From: Dyadobacter sp.
GTDB taxonomy: Bacteria > Bacteroidota > Bacteroidia > Cytophagales > Spirosomataceae
Direction of reading: 5' to 3'
DNA: 64,000 nt
Assembly (NCBI RefSeq): GCF_017744695.1
Contig: NZ_JAGIAS010000001.1
Span: forward strand, 1,269,013 to 1,333,012
Positions 55,421-64,000 of this stretch are shown in pieces (positions within the stretch are counted from its first letter, which is position 1; each line of letters opens with the position of its first letter). The translations under genes were made by a program, and so were the position numbers. The notes beneath the pieces were generated by a model that did no database searches, had not been told where the DNA came from, and saw only the letters and a program-made list of their open reading frames with translations.

Positions 55421-57007
55421 ATGAAAAGAAGAAACTTCCTGAAACTTGGCTCAGCGGCCGGATTGTTTACTCTTATGCCGGCTTTTGCGCGCCGCGCACA
55501 CGCGACCACCACCAGCGAATATACCGAAATGACAGTCGCCGAAATGCAGAAACGAATGCGGTCGGGCAGACTGACATCTTTAACTCTCACACGTCATTAC
55601 CTCGATGAAATTGCCCGTGTAGATAAAACAGGCCCCAAACTTGCATCGGTTATCGAAGTAAACCCCGATGCGCTCCAGATTGCGGCCGCCCTGGATAAGG
55701 AGCGTAAATCAGGAAAACTCCGTGGCCCGTTGCATGGCATTCCCGTCCTTCTGAAAGACAATATCGACACCGCCGATCGGATGAAAACCACCGCCGGCTC
55801 GCTGGCATTGCTGGATAACGTGGCTTCAAAGGACGCATTCCTGGTGGCGCGGCTCAGGGAAGCCGGTGCGGTAATCCTGGGCAAGACCAATCTGAGCGAA
55901 TGGGCCAACTTCCGCTCCACGCGGTCATCCAGTGGTTGGAGCAGTCGTGGCGGGCAGACCCGGAATCCGTATGTACTAGACCGTTCCCCGTGCGGATCGA
56001 GTTCAGGCTCAGCGGTGGCGGTTGCCGCCAACCTTTGCGCCGTAGCTGTCGGCACCGAAACGAATGGTTCAATCGCATGTCCGGCATCCATGAACGGCGT
56101 AGTAGGCATCAAACCGACCGTTGGTCTGGTCAGCAGAAACGGCGTGATTCCTATTTCCCAAACACAGGACACGGCAGGCCCATTCGGGCGGACTGTCGCC
56201 GACGCGGCCGTGTTACTCGGTGCTATGGCCGGCCAGGACCCGGCGGATATCACGCAGCACCAACCCCGGCAGCCTCTGCCTACCGATTACACGAAGTACC
56301 TGGATCCGGACGGGCTAAAAGGGAAGCGTATTGGCGTAGAGAAATCCATGCTGGAAATGCACGAGGGCATCGACGCGCTGCTCGGCAAGGCGTTGGAGCA
56401 GCTTAAAGCAGCCGGAGCCGAAATCGTGGAGGTCGAATACATGAAGGTGCAGAAACTGCCCGGCGCGGAATCGCTGGTGCTGCAATATGAATTTAAAGAC
56501 GGCATTAACCGGTATTTGTCAGGATCGAACGCGAAAATCAGGTCGCTCGAAGGACTGATCGAGTTCAACAAGGCTCATAAGGCGAAGACGATGCCCTATT
56601 TCGGCCAGGAACTTTTCGAATTATCGCAGGCCAAAGGCGATTTGAATACCAAAGAATATAAAGACGCGCTTGAAAAGATCAATGGCGTGGCCGATGCATT
56701 GAACAACTTGCTCGACAAGCATAACCTGGACGCATTATGCGGCCCATCTACCGGAGCCGCCTGGTGTACCGACCTCGTCAACGGCGACTTCTGGACCGGC
56801 TATGGTTCCTATGGCCCAGCTGCATTGTCGGGTTTTCCGTCCATTACCTTACCGATGGGAATGCTCAGCGGCCTGCCGGTCGGTATTTCATTTCTGGCAA
56901 AAGCTTACCAGGAACCGGAGCTGATCCGCATCGCGTATGCATACGAGCAGGTATCGCGGAACCGCGTTGCGCCGGGGTATGTACGAAGCGTGGGTCTTGA
57001 CGGCTGA
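55421..57007 (+). CDS. Amidase signature family enzyme with Tat signal
   Basis: Exported amide hydrolase of 528 residues. The N-terminus MKRRNFLKLGSAAGLF is a typical twin-arginine signal, which also fixes the start. The amidase triad is present: Lys112 in PVLLKDNIDT, the cis-Ser in SPCGSSSGSA (about 193-195) and the nucleophile Ser217 in GTETNGSIACPAS. The substrate is not predictable; relatives act on amides, peptides or aryl-amides. The TGA stop is at the edge of the fold-back element that follows. Confidence 0.92.
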   Translation: MKRRNFLKLGSAAGLFTLMPAFARRAHATTTSEYTEMTVAEMQKRMRSGRLTSLTLTRHYLDEIARVDKTGPKLASVIEVNPDALQIAAALDKERKSGKLRGPLHGIPVLLKDNIDTADRMKTTAGSLALLDNVASKDAFLVARLREAGAVILGKTNLSEWANFRSTRSSSGWSSRGGQTRNPYVLDRSPCGSSSGSAVAVAANLCAVAVGTETNGSIACPASMNGVVGIKPTVGLVSRNGVIPISQTQDTAGPFGRTVADAAVLLGAMAGQDPADITQHQPRQPLPTDYTKYLDPDGLKGKRIGVEKSMLEMHEGIDALLGKALEQLKAAGAEIVEVEYMKVQKLPGAESLVLQYEFKDGINRYLSGSNAKIRSLEGLIEFNKAHKAKTMPYFGQELFELSQAKGDLNTKEYKDALEKINGVADALNNLLDKHNLDALCGPSTGAAWCTDLVNGDFWTGYGSYGPAALSGFPSITLPMGMLSGLPVGISFLAKAYQEPELIRIAYAYEQVSRNRVAPGYVRSVGLDG

Positions 57008-57118
57008 CCGCCGACCGCTGAATGGATCGTTCTCAGTCGTCAGAGATAGTCAAGTGTAGTCAGGAATTGTTGTTTACGTTTTAGGCAAATCAGTGGTCGG
57101 CGGTCGTCGGCGGTCAGG
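57005..57118. repeat. Fold-back element D: GC-rich arms around a GTCA-phased core
   Basis: The left arm GACCGCCGACCGCTG (57006-57020) pairs with CAGTGGTCGGCGGTC (57091-57105) at 14 of 15 positions; a further GTCGGCGGTC copy follows. Between the arms are 10-bp units GTCAGAGATA, GTCAAGTGTA, GTCAGGAATT and a degenerate fourth (57039-57078). The same phased units occur in element B (9895-9934). The element separates the amidase gene from the convergent membrane-protein gene. Confidence 0.75.
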
Positions 57119-57129
57119 CCGCAGGCCCC

Positions 57130-58587
57130 CTACCTCGCCAGATACATCTCGTAAAACGACCCTTTCTGCCCCAGGAATTGATTCGCTTCCTGCTGGGAAT
57201 AGATCGCCTTTCCTAATTGGTAGAAATCCTCGTACTGATTATACGGGTACGGCGTAAATTTCACTTTATCAGGGAACAGTGAATGCGTGACTACGTTCTC
57301 CGTCAATGCGCGTTTGATGTGCGACAGCGGCACAACCAGCCCCAATACGAGGAAAATAATGATCGGATAAGCGATGCGCATCTTATACCAGCCGGGGTAC
57401 TCTTTTACCCATTCGGCAAAGCGGTGAAGAATGAAAAGCGACAATAGCGTGAGTACGGGCGTGCTTCCGCGCAGGAACCAGTCATTCCATTTGCCCATCC
57501 GGAAAAGCGATATCGCAATCAAAAGCAGGAACAAGGCATGGATGACATTGGCATACTGGCCTCTGTGAAGTTTCAATATCAGCACAATCCCGTAAAGCAC
57601 GGCGAGGTCGATCACCACGCCGAAAAAATAGTGGAACGCGATTTCATTCCGCGGGTTGAACTGCCAGATAAAACCGGATATGACCGAGCTTTTTCCCTGC
57701 AGAAAGAAAAAGAACGTAGGAATAAACAGCAGGCCGGGGAGAAAAAGGTCGAGCATCGGCCTGGGTTTGAGAAAATATTCCGGCTGCTTATAATAACGCA
57801 GAACGATCAGAATCCCGAAGATGATCACGAAGACGATCGAAGGGAAAATTCCCCAGATGAAAATGGAAATGACCGCCAGAAAGCTCTTTTCAGGTTTTTT
57901 GTCATACACATAATCATGAAATAGCATGCAGGAAACAATGATGATCGGAATGAGCTGGTTGGGTGCCCATTGCGTTTGATACAGTACCGGCCATATCTCT
58001 GTAAAAAATGGTGGCACGTGGTAATTAAGGCCAATCGCGTGCAGGAACAGCACCTTGGTAACGTGGCCGATCCCGCCCAGCGAAAGAAAGAACACGAGCG
58101 CCAGGTAGCTCCTTTGGGTGAAAATAAGGATCCAGCAAATACCAATAAAAAGCCCTATTGAAGCCCACAGGTATAATGCAATGCCCGAAGGCTCCCCTAA
58201 CCCCTTCGAAATCAATGCAGGCACGAGAAAGAAACCGAAGTAATGGCATGCGTAGCGGCCATTCTCTTTGAAAGTAACCGGCCACGACTGGTTATAAAGC
58301 GTGTAATATTTCGAATTATGCGCCCAGAAGTCGAATGCCTGGAAGCAGAAACCGCCGATTCCTGAAAAGGCGATGATCGCGAGCGAAATGAATGCAACCT
58401 CGACCATGTGACGCGTCGCGAGATCGGTCTTCAGGGTTTTCTCCCGACGGTAGCTAAGAACGTACATCGCCACCAGCCCCACCACCAAACACACCGAAAT
58501 GGGCATCCTGAACCAGCTGATGGAAAAAATCAGGTTAGGTAACAGCAGATAACCCAGACTCAAATTGCGAAGTACAGTTGTTTTCAT
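57130..58587 (-). CDS. Polytopic membrane protein of unknown function
   Basis: Integral membrane protein of 485 residues with about eleven or twelve hydrophobic helices and a C-terminal soluble tail of about 60 residues (from NVVTHSLFPDKVKF). The topology and an early extracytoplasmic loop (FDFWAHNSKYYTLYNQSWPV) are reminiscent of GT-C-type glycosyltransferases or polymer-export proteins, but no catalytic motif is certain. No functional partner is adjacent. A good promoter match lies upstream, so it is probably monocistronic. Confidence 0.7.
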   Translation of the reverse strand: MKTTVLRNLSLGYLLLPNLIFSISWFRMPISVCLVVGLVAMYVLSYRREKTLKTDLATRHMVEVAFISLAIIAFSGIGGFCFQAFDFWAHNSKYYTLYNQSWPVTFKENGRYACHYFGFFLVPALISKGLGEPSGIALYLWASIGLFIGICWILIFTQRSYLALVFFLSLGGIGHVTKVLFLHAIGLNYHVPPFFTEIWPVLYQTQWAPNQLIPIIIVSCMLFHDYVYDKKPEKSFLAVISIFIWGIFPSIVFVIIFGILIVLRYYKQPEYFLKPRPMLDLFLPGLLFIPTFFFFLQGKSSVISGFIWQFNPRNEIAFHYFFGVVIDLAVLYGIVLILKLHRGQYANVIHALFLLLIAISLFRMGKWNDWFLRGSTPVLTLLSLFILHRFAEWVKEYPGWYKMRIAYPIIIFLVLGLVVPLSHIKRALTENVVTHSLFPDKVKFTPYPYNQYEDFYQLGKAIYSQQEANQFLGQKGSFYEMYLAR

Positions 58588-58641
58588 TCAATAATCGGCA
58601 TTCAATGGGTTGGATCCCATGTGTTTCTCAAAAAAATCCGA

Positions 58642-58671
58642 CAAAAATACTAGAAATACCTTGTCATCAAA
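58642..58671 (-). promoter_or_regulatory. Promoter of the polytopic membrane protein gene
   Basis: On the minus strand TTTG (58668-58671) and TATTTTTG (58642-58649, matching TAnnTTTG) are separated by 18 bp, close to the Bacteroidota sigma-ABfr promoter layout. They lie about 55 bp before the start codon at 58587. This is the clearest two-part promoter seen in the window. Confidence 0.6.
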
Positions 58672-58861
58672 GAGTGACAACCGCTCATTTGTAACCGTTG
58701 CAACGCTTATCTCATTTTAATATTAAATATACCAAAAATAGGAAGTCGAAGCGCCATTGACTTCGCAACCGGACCGCTAATTATCCCTCCTCATTGTCGA
58801 AAATCGCAAGTAACCCGAGGTGTTTTGCTTCTTTTCTGCGGAAATACCTAACCGTACTTTC

Positions 58862-60562
58862 ATGGACAGGAGACAATTCGTAAGAAACAGTACACTGGCA
58901 TTCTGCGCGTTACCCGCGCTGCCGGCAATCCGCCGCATTCAAGCCGACGTGATGCCCGAATGGCTGCAGACACTGGTGAAGCAAGCCGACAAAAGCATCG
59001 AGTCTTTGCTCACTTATCAGGAGAAGGATCCCCAGAGCCCTGACTTCGGCGGCTTGCGCGATGGTTTCGACCTGCTTAACCCGCACAGCACCTCCGCATT
59101 GATCCAGTACGGGGCCAGCGGCTTGTTCTCCCCGACTTCCAAATTCTATCAATCGAAAGATTTGCTCGCGGCCATGGACCAGGCCGCATTATACCTGATC
59201 AAAACCCAGCATAGCGATGGCACCATCGACCTGCTTTCGACCAACTTTCATTCGACGCCCGATACCGGCTTTCTGGTAAAGCGGCTGGCGATGGCTTATA
59301 CGATGATTGAGAAATCGGGTACCGAGGGGGCAAGCAAGATGCTCGCGAACCTGAAAACCTTCCTCGTGCGCGGGGGCGATGCGCTAAGCGTAGGAGGCAT
59401 TCACACACCCAATCACCGCTGGGTTGTATCAGCCGCATTGACCAAACTGAACGAGCTGTGGCCCAATCCCAAATATGTGGCGCGGGCCGAGCAATGGCTG
59501 GCCGAGCATATCGACATCGACCGCGACGGCCAGTACAATGAAAAAAGTACATTCATTTACTCCTCCCTCACCGACCGCCTGCTTATTACCATTGGCAAGG
59601 GCCTGAAAAAACCCGAGCTTTTCGACGCCGTCCGCAAAAACCTCGACATGACGATGTATTACGTCCACCCCAACGGAGAGATCGTGACCGATGCTTCCGG
59701 AAGACAGGATAAGGCCATTGTAGGCACACTTGAAAATTACTATTACCCGTACCGGTACTTCGCGATCAAAGACGGGAATGCGCAATACGCGGCCATGTGC
59801 AGACTGATCGAGAAGACCGCCAGCCTCAAAACCACCGGATTTGTAGATTACTTCCTTACCGATCCCTCGCTTTGGGCTGACCTTCCGGCGGAGAAACCGG
59901 TGCCGGTCGATTATGTCAAAACGTTCCCCAATTCCGGCCTTGTGCGCATTCGCCGCGACCGCCGGGACAGCACGCTGATCGCCAATAATCCGGTCTGGTT
60001 TACATTTATGAAAGGCAATGCAGTGCTTCAAGGCGTGCGTTTTGCTTCTTCTTTCTTTGGAAAGGGCCAGTTTCAATCTGAGAAAATCAGTGAGAATGGC
60101 CATGAATGGGTACTCACGCAGAAGCTCGACGGACCTTATTTTCAACCTTATCCCAAAGAATCCATCGCGCCGGATGGCGATTGGGAGAAGATGCCCCGGA
60201 ATTTCAGGCCGCAAAGCGAAGTACAAATACTGGAAACAAAAGTGCTGATCCGGGAGGCTCCCGGCGGTATGGAAATAGAAGTGGTAACGAGCGGTACCAA
60301 GCGTGTGCCGGCTGCATTGGAATTAATTTTCAGACCCGGCGGAACGCTCAAAGGTGTTTCCAAAATTGAAAACACCAAAGATTCGTGGTTACTGAAAGAG
60401 GCAACCGGCTCTTACGAATTGGGGGGAGATACGATCCATTTCGGTCCGGGACTGGCATTGCATAAGAATACTGCATTACGGGGAGCCTTACCACCCATGG
60501 AAGCACCTACTGTTTTTCTCACTGGATTTACACCTTTCAAGCATGTGATCCGCTTTTCCTGA
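58862..60562 (+). CDS. Exported protein of unknown function, alpha-toroid/beta-sandwich-like
   Basis: Protein of 566 residues. The start at 58862 gives MDRRQFVRNSTLAFCALPAL, a twin-arginine-type signal; a start 14 codons upstream would hide it. The first half is rich in helices (LTYQEKDPQSPDF, MDQAALYLIKTQH, LIEKTASL), as in alpha/alpha-toroid polysaccharide lyases and heparinase-like proteins. The second half looks all-beta (VWFTFMKGNAVLQGVRF and later). No catalytic residues can be named, and the family is not recognised. A lyase or hydrolase acting on polysaccharide is a guess from fold resemblance. Confidence 0.7.
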   Translation: MDRRQFVRNSTLAFCALPALPAIRRIQADVMPEWLQTLVKQADKSIESLLTYQEKDPQSPDFGGLRDGFDLLNPHSTSALIQYGASGLFSPTSKFYQSKDLLAAMDQAALYLIKTQHSDGTIDLLSTNFHSTPDTGFLVKRLAMAYTMIEKSGTEGASKMLANLKTFLVRGGDALSVGGIHTPNHRWVVSAALTKLNELWPNPKYVARAEQWLAEHIDIDRDGQYNEKSTFIYSSLTDRLLITIGKGLKKPELFDAVRKNLDMTMYYVHPNGEIVTDASGRQDKAIVGTLENYYYPYRYFAIKDGNAQYAAMCRLIEKTASLKTTGFVDYFLTDPSLWADLPAEKPVPVDYVKTFPNSGLVRIRRDRRDSTLIANNPVWFTFMKGNAVLQGVRFASSFFGKGQFQSEKISENGHEWVLTQKLDGPYFQPYPKESIAPDGDWEKMPRNFRPQSEVQILETKVLIREAPGGMEIEVVTSGTKRVPAALELIFRPGGTLKGVSKIENTKDSWLLKEATGSYELGGDTIHFGPGLALHKNTALRGALPPMEAPTVFLTGFTPFKHVIRFS

Positions 60563-60580
60563 TGTATATTTTAAAACTGT

Positions 60581-60617
60581 CCCTCACCGGAGTGGCGGCC
60601 GCTGCGCTCCGTTGGGG
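60581..60617. terminator. Hairpin between convergent genes
   Basis: A stem around CGGAG ... CTCCG with an inner GC-rich loop (CCCTCACCGGAG against CTCCGTTGGGG) lies in the 63-bp gap between two convergent genes. It is followed on the plus strand by a short T-rich run. It probably terminates both genes. Confidence 0.4.
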
Positions 60618-60625
60618 AATCCGTT

Positions 60626-61411
60626 TTAGTGTTTGCTGATCCATTCGAGGATGTAATCGGCATCCTCTTTCCAGGTGGGTTGGCCTAGCACGAAGTGGTT
60701 ACGACCGGGGAACTCTTTGTAGTCGGTCACAGAGCCATTTTGTTTGTAAGCTTTGAAGTTACGGAGGTTCAAAGAAGCCGGAATGATGTTGTCGAATTCA
60801 CCCGAAGTGATCAGCAACGGAGCGTGGGCTTTTTTGAAATCCACTTTGGCTGCGGAAGTAATACCGCCGCGGGCTACGGTTTTGGATTCGGGGATCACGT
60901 TTTCTTCCCAGGTTTTCATTTGCTCTTCGAGCGTCATGCCGTTGGTGAAGGCATATTGCCAGTCGGCGAGCGACATCAGGTAAGTTTTTTTCAAAGAGGT
61001 AAACAATCCGAATACTTTATAACCTGCTTTCAGGAAGGAGAATTCGTAGGGGATCACACCTTGTGGAGGTACGGGGTGAATGGCGGCCCCGGCGACGCCC
61101 AGGTCGCGGTTAATCAAAATCTGGGTAATCAATCCACCCAGCGAGTGGCCGATAATGATTGGTTTTTCGGGTAAAGATTTTACAAAATTGGCATAGTGGT
61201 CAACCAGCTCTTTGAATGTCAGGCCGGCCAGGGCGGTGTCGTTGGGTTGTCTGTCTCTAAGTTCCGCCGCCGTTGCATCTTTATATGGCCAGGCAGGTGC
61301 GTAGGTGGTGTAGCCTTTGCTTTCAAAATAGGATTTCCATTGGTCCCAGCCATTGTGGCTTACGAATGCACCTGTTACAAATACGACGGTTTTGGTGTTA
61401 TTGGCTTTCAT
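60626..61411 (-). CDS. Alpha/beta hydrolase
   Basis: Cytoplasmic serine hydrolase of 261 residues. The nucleophile elbow is GHSLGG (PIIIGHSLGGLI), the acid is expected in LLITSGEFDNIIP, and the catalytic His in FPGRNHFVLGQP. The N-terminal VTGAFVSHNGWDQWKSYFE matches the oxyanion-region layout of the family. No leader is present. The substrate is unknown. It follows the Crp/Fnr regulator gene on the same strand by about 100 bp, so the regulator may control it. Confidence 0.88.
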   Translation of the reverse strand: MKANNTKTVVFVTGAFVSHNGWDQWKSYFESKGYTTYAPAWPYKDATAAELRDRQPNDTALAGLTFKELVDHYANFVKSLPEKPIIIGHSLGGLITQILINRDLGVAGAAIHPVPPQGVIPYEFSFLKAGYKVFGLFTSLKKTYLMSLADWQYAFTNGMTLEEQMKTWEENVIPESKTVARGGITSAAKVDFKKAHAPLLITSGEFDNIIPASLNLRNFKAYKQNGSVTDYKEFPGRNHFVLGQPTWKEDADYILEWISKH

Positions 61412-61514
61412 GATTTCTATCGGTTAAAAGTTGAATTTTTGTTTTGTGTTCCGCTTTGGACATGACAAAATTCAGCACGTTAGCCGACTATATTCTTAAC
61501 CCAAGTTAAGATCG

Positions 61515-62102
61515 TCATTTACCCACCATTCTTTTTCTGATACGGCTCAGCGAAGGGGCCTGAATGCCCAGATAAGAGGCAATATGATATAACGGGACGT
61601 TGTTGAAAATATCCGGATGGTTCCGGATCAGTTCGAGATAGCGCTGCTCGGGCGTACGGAACATGAATTCCTCGGCGCGGTTCATGGCCAGGTTAAATGC
61701 AGTTTCCGCGACCAGCCGTCCGAACCTTTCCCAGTGATGCGACTTCCCGTACAATTCAGTGAGGTGATTGATGTGAATATATAAAACCGTCGATTCCGTC
61801 ATCGATTCGGTGTAATAACTGCATGGCGTTTGTGTTACGAAGCTCTTGTAGGCTACTACCACCTGGTTTTTGGAAAAGAAAAACACATTCTTCTCCTCAG
61901 CCGATTCGTCATCGATATAGTAGGTCCTGAACACGCCGTCGAGGATGAAACCCAGGTATTTGCAGACGTTTTTGTATTCATTGTAAAACTCGCCCTTCCC
62001 ATAGGTTTTTCTTTGCCAGTAAGGTGCCGACAGCTCAAATGCTGCAGCGTCGATACCCGCGAATTGGTTGAGCGCGTAGTTCAGAACTTGTGTTTCCGTC
62101 AT
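61515..62102 (-). CDS. Crp/Fnr family transcriptional regulator
   Basis: Regulator of 195 residues with an N-terminal cyclic-nucleotide-binding-like beta-roll (GEFYNEYKNVCKYLGFILDGVFRTYYID) and a C-terminal winged helix (PLYHIASYLGIQAPSLSRIRKRM). It lacks the Fnr cysteine cluster, so oxygen sensing by an Fe-S cluster is unlikely. Proteins of this type in Bacteroidota usually regulate a neighbouring gene; here that would be the alpha/beta hydrolase downstream or the divergent gene at 62251. Confidence 0.88.
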   Translation of the reverse strand: MTETQVLNYALNQFAGIDAAAFELSAPYWQRKTYGKGEFYNEYKNVCKYLGFILDGVFRTYYIDDESAEEKNVFFFSKNQVVVAYKSFVTQTPCSYYTESMTESTVLYIHINHLTELYGKSHHWERFGRLVAETAFNLAMNRAEEFMFRTPEQRYLELIRNHPDIFNNVPLYHIASYLGIQAPSLSRIRKRMVGK

Positions 62103-62194
62103 GAGTTATGTGAGTGAATAAAGCTATATTCCAAAAATAGAGATAGGACGCACAAAAACCTCATAACCAGCTACCTAAAATCTCGATATTTCGT

Positions 62195-62202
62195 TAAATT
62201 TG
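62195..62202 (+). promoter_or_regulatory. TAnnTTTG -7 element upstream of the GATase1-like gene
   Basis: TAAATTTG is an exact TAnnTTTG match, about 49 bp before the ATG at 62251, in the gap shared with the divergent Crp/Fnr gene. No TTTG -33 box was found at the usual spacing. Confidence 0.4.
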
Positions 62203-62250
62203 ATACACCTCCCCTGACGATGCAGCTTCGGACTTCAAACGCTTCTTACC

Positions 62251-63504
62251 ATGCAGAGAAAGATTCTACCGCTCGTATTGGTTTTCCTGTCGCACATCTG
62301 CCTCGCAAACCAGATCCTGATCCCGATGGACAATACGCAGACCAATCATCTGAAAGCGTACGGCCTGGCTTACATTCTGCTGAAGGGAGATATTGAAGTG
62401 GATTGGCTGCTCAACTACCGCGGGGGCAGCTTTAAGGTCCAATACAGCAAATCCATTGAAAATGAATGCAAACTGAGGGCAGTTTCCTATGAAGTGCTGT
62501 CGGAGGCGGCAAGTGCACAGATCGTGAACGAGATCAGCAACCCCAACGTGAATATGGACGTGGTAAAGCTGTTCAAAGCAGCCAAAATTGCGGTTTATTC
62601 GCCCATCAAGATCAGCCCCGCCGAGTTTGAAAATACCGATGCGGTATTGCTCGTGCTCAAATATGCCGAAATTCCGTTTGAAGTCATTTACGACGAAGAA
62701 ATCCTGCGTGGCGACCTTCCCAAATACGACTGGCTCCACTTGCATCATGAAGATTTTACGGGACAGTTTGGCAAAAATCTCCGCCGCACCAGTGAAGCCG
62801 ATATCAAAGCCCAGGAGGCTATTGCGAGCCGTTACGGCTTTTCGAAAGTCCCGAAAATGAAGCTGGCCGTCGCGAAGGCCATTAAGGAGTTCTGCGCAGG
62901 CGGGGGTTTCCTGTTTGCCATGTGCTCCGGTGCGGAAACGTTTGATATCGCATTGGCGGCCGAGGGCGTCGACATTGTCGATAACCTCGACGGCGACGGT
63001 ATCGACCCCGACGCACAATCTAAGCTGGATTTCGACAAGACATTCGCATTCTACAACTTTAAGCTCCAACTCGACGAATACGATGGCATGAATTTCTCGG
63101 ACATCAACTCCGCAGCGGGCCGTTACCGTGGCTGGGGCGAAAATGATGCCTACTTTTCCCTTTTCGACTTTTCGGCGAAATGGGACGTCATTCCGGCCAT
63201 GCTCGTACAAAACCACGAGCACTTAATCCGCGAATTTTTCGGCCAAACCACCGCATTCTCCAAATACACCGTCAAGCCCAGCACGCTCGTCATGGGCACC
63301 AGCAGCAACTCCGACCGCTATATTTACGGCGAACTGGGCCGCGGCCAATGGACCTTCTACGGCGGCCACGACCCGGAAGGCCGGGGCGGGGGCGGCCGGC
63401 GCATGCCCACCGACCTCAACCTCTACCCCAACTCTCCCGGTTACCGGCTGATATTGAACAATGTGTTGTTTCCTTCCGCGCGGAAAAAGAAGCGGAAGAC
63501 TTGA
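62251..63504 (+). CDS. Exported GATase1-like protein of unknown function
   Basis: Secreted protein of 417 residues with a signal peptide (LPLVLVFLSHICLAN). The segment CAGGGFLFAMCSGAETFDIALAAEG resembles the nucleophile elbow of class I glutamine-amidotransferase-like (DJ-1/PfpI) proteins, with a Cys in place. The C-terminal region is rich in Gly (YGGHDPEGRGGGGRR) and ends in a basic tail. No enzymatic role can be assigned. It is divergent from the Crp/Fnr gene. Confidence 0.7.
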   Translation: MQRKILPLVLVFLSHICLANQILIPMDNTQTNHLKAYGLAYILLKGDIEVDWLLNYRGGSFKVQYSKSIENECKLRAVSYEVLSEAASAQIVNEISNPNVNMDVVKLFKAAKIAVYSPIKISPAEFENTDAVLLVLKYAEIPFEVIYDEEILRGDLPKYDWLHLHHEDFTGQFGKNLRRTSEADIKAQEAIASRYGFSKVPKMKLAVAKAIKEFCAGGGFLFAMCSGAETFDIALAAEGVDIVDNLDGDGIDPDAQSKLDFDKTFAFYNFKLQLDEYDGMNFSDINSAAGRYRGWGENDAYFSLFDFSAKWDVIPAMLVQNHEHLIREFFGQTTAFSKYTVKPSTLVMGTSSNSDRYIYGELGRGQWTFYGGHDPEGRGGGGRRMPTDLNLYPNSPGYRLILNNVLFPSARKKKRKT

Positions 63505-63603
63505 TCATTGATAGCGTTCGGCTGCACATCAGCCCTGCATTCCGGGCATTGCTGATTGACTTCCGGCGGGATTTTGGGTAGATTTACTCAAAAAGAATAT
63601 GCT

Positions 63604-64000
63604 ATGCCTTCGATCGTAACTGATTTTAATGAACTTGACCTGGACGGCACATACACCTATGCTGATTACTTACTCTGGCAATTCAAGGAGCGGGTAGAAC
63701 TGATTAAGGGCAGGATTTTCAAGATGTCGCCAGCTCCGAATACATCGCATCAGCTGATTTCATCAAAGCTCCAGGGCAATCTTTTCGTGCATTTGAAGGA
63801 CAAATCCTGTTATTTGTTTAGCGCCCCATTCGATGTAAGGTTGTTCGACACGAAAAAGTCTGCGTTTGTCAACAGAGACATCTACACAGTTGTGCAGCCT
63901 GACTTATGTGTTGTTTGCGATAAAAATAAATTGGACGAAAAAGGCTGCCTTGGCGCTCCCGACCTGGTTATTGAAATCCTATCTCCTGGCAATTCGAAGA
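63604..64000 (+). CDS. Uma2 family (DUF820) endonuclease-like protein, cut by the window end
   Basis: The ORF opens at ATG 63604 and is still open at the window edge (132 codons seen). It matches the Uma2 family: YADYLLWQFKERVELIKGRIFKMSPAP, the acidic VQPDLCVVCD and GAPDLVIEILSPGNS, which hold the PD-(D/E)xK-type residues. Uma2 proteins are common in Bacteroidota and cyanobacteria; their function is unclear, with nuclease activity proposed from fold. The C-terminus is outside the window. Confidence 0.85.
   Translation, partial: MPSIVTDFNELDLDGTYTYADYLLWQFKERVELIKGRIFKMSPAPNTSHQLISSKLQGNLFVHLKDKSCYLFSAPFDVRLFDTKKSAFVNRDIYTVVQPDLCVVCDKNKLDEKGCLGAPDLVIEILSPGNSK

Noticed and set aside
55192..55590. 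Minus-strand ORF of 132 codons opposite the amidase start
   Set aside because: It is antisense to the Tat signal of the amidase and to the 48-residue membrane protein, both of which have better coding signals.

Overview
The window looks like chromosomal DNA from a member of the Bacteroidota, most likely Cytophagales and Dyadobacter-like. This rests on a SusC/SusD-type outer-membrane uptake locus run by an ECF sigma/FecR pair, a sensor kinase with a periplasmic Reg_prop propeller, TAnnTTTG-type promoter elements, a bacterial sphingolipid operon and GH92. The genus is inferred from gene content only. No rRNA, tRNA, CRISPR array, prophage or intact insertion sequence was seen.

Layout. 1-2.4 kb: a secreted GH92 mannosidase, converging through a repeat hairpin on an AraC-type regulator. 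3.6-8.5 kb: a large sensor kinase flanked by two paralogous LuxR/NarL response regulators; each of the three genes has a dyad of the same geometry upstream. 8.5-18.5 kb: a SelA-like PLP enzyme with a Tat-like leader, then (all minus strand) glycan-binding lipoprotein, SusD, SusC, FecR and ECF sigma. The sigma gene's leader is filled by five 14-bp tandem repeats. 18.6-20.2 kb: a CheY-like regulator beside a frameshifted PAS-sensor pseudogene, and a DUF4142 lipoprotein. 20.2-24.9 kb: a metallophosphoesterase/beta-barrel lipoprotein and an SdiA-regulated-type propeller lipoprotein. 24.9-30.7 kb: ppk1, an HD protein carrying a Pycsar-type transmembrane effector domain, and a GAF protein with possible remnants of a nucleotidyl cyclase. 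30.8-32.1 kb: type II NADH dehydrogenase.

32.2-46.6 kb is the most coherent region: fourteen same-strand genes, many overlapping or nearly so. Serine palmitoyltransferase, a GNAT-like bacterial ceramide synthase candidate and a ceramide reductase candidate sit at the promoter-proximal end. They are followed by an outer-membrane DUF5686 protein, nucleotidyltransferase, ATP-grasp protein, CDP-alcohol phosphotransferase, flippase-like protein, HAD hydrolase, PfkB kinase, DUF4833, a fatty-acid-hydroxylase-type diiron protein, a CmoA-like carboxy-SAM synthase and an ICMT-type membrane methyltransferase. The set reads as sphingolipid backbone synthesis joined to phospho-headgroup (perhaps inositol-type) synthesis and modification.

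47-53.5 kb: a TetR-controlled RND efflux system (tetR, tolC, adaptor, pump). 53.6-64 kb: ApbE, two small membrane proteins, a Tat-exported amidase, a polytopic membrane protein, an exported protein of unknown function, an alpha/beta hydrolase, a Crp/Fnr regulator, a secreted GATase1-like protein and a Uma2-type gene cut by the window end.

Three repeat classes recur between genes: fold-back arrays of the octamer GAATGATT (three loci, plus a GC-rich relative), a core of 10-bp-phased GTCA units shared by two of the fold-back loci, and REP-like palindromes.
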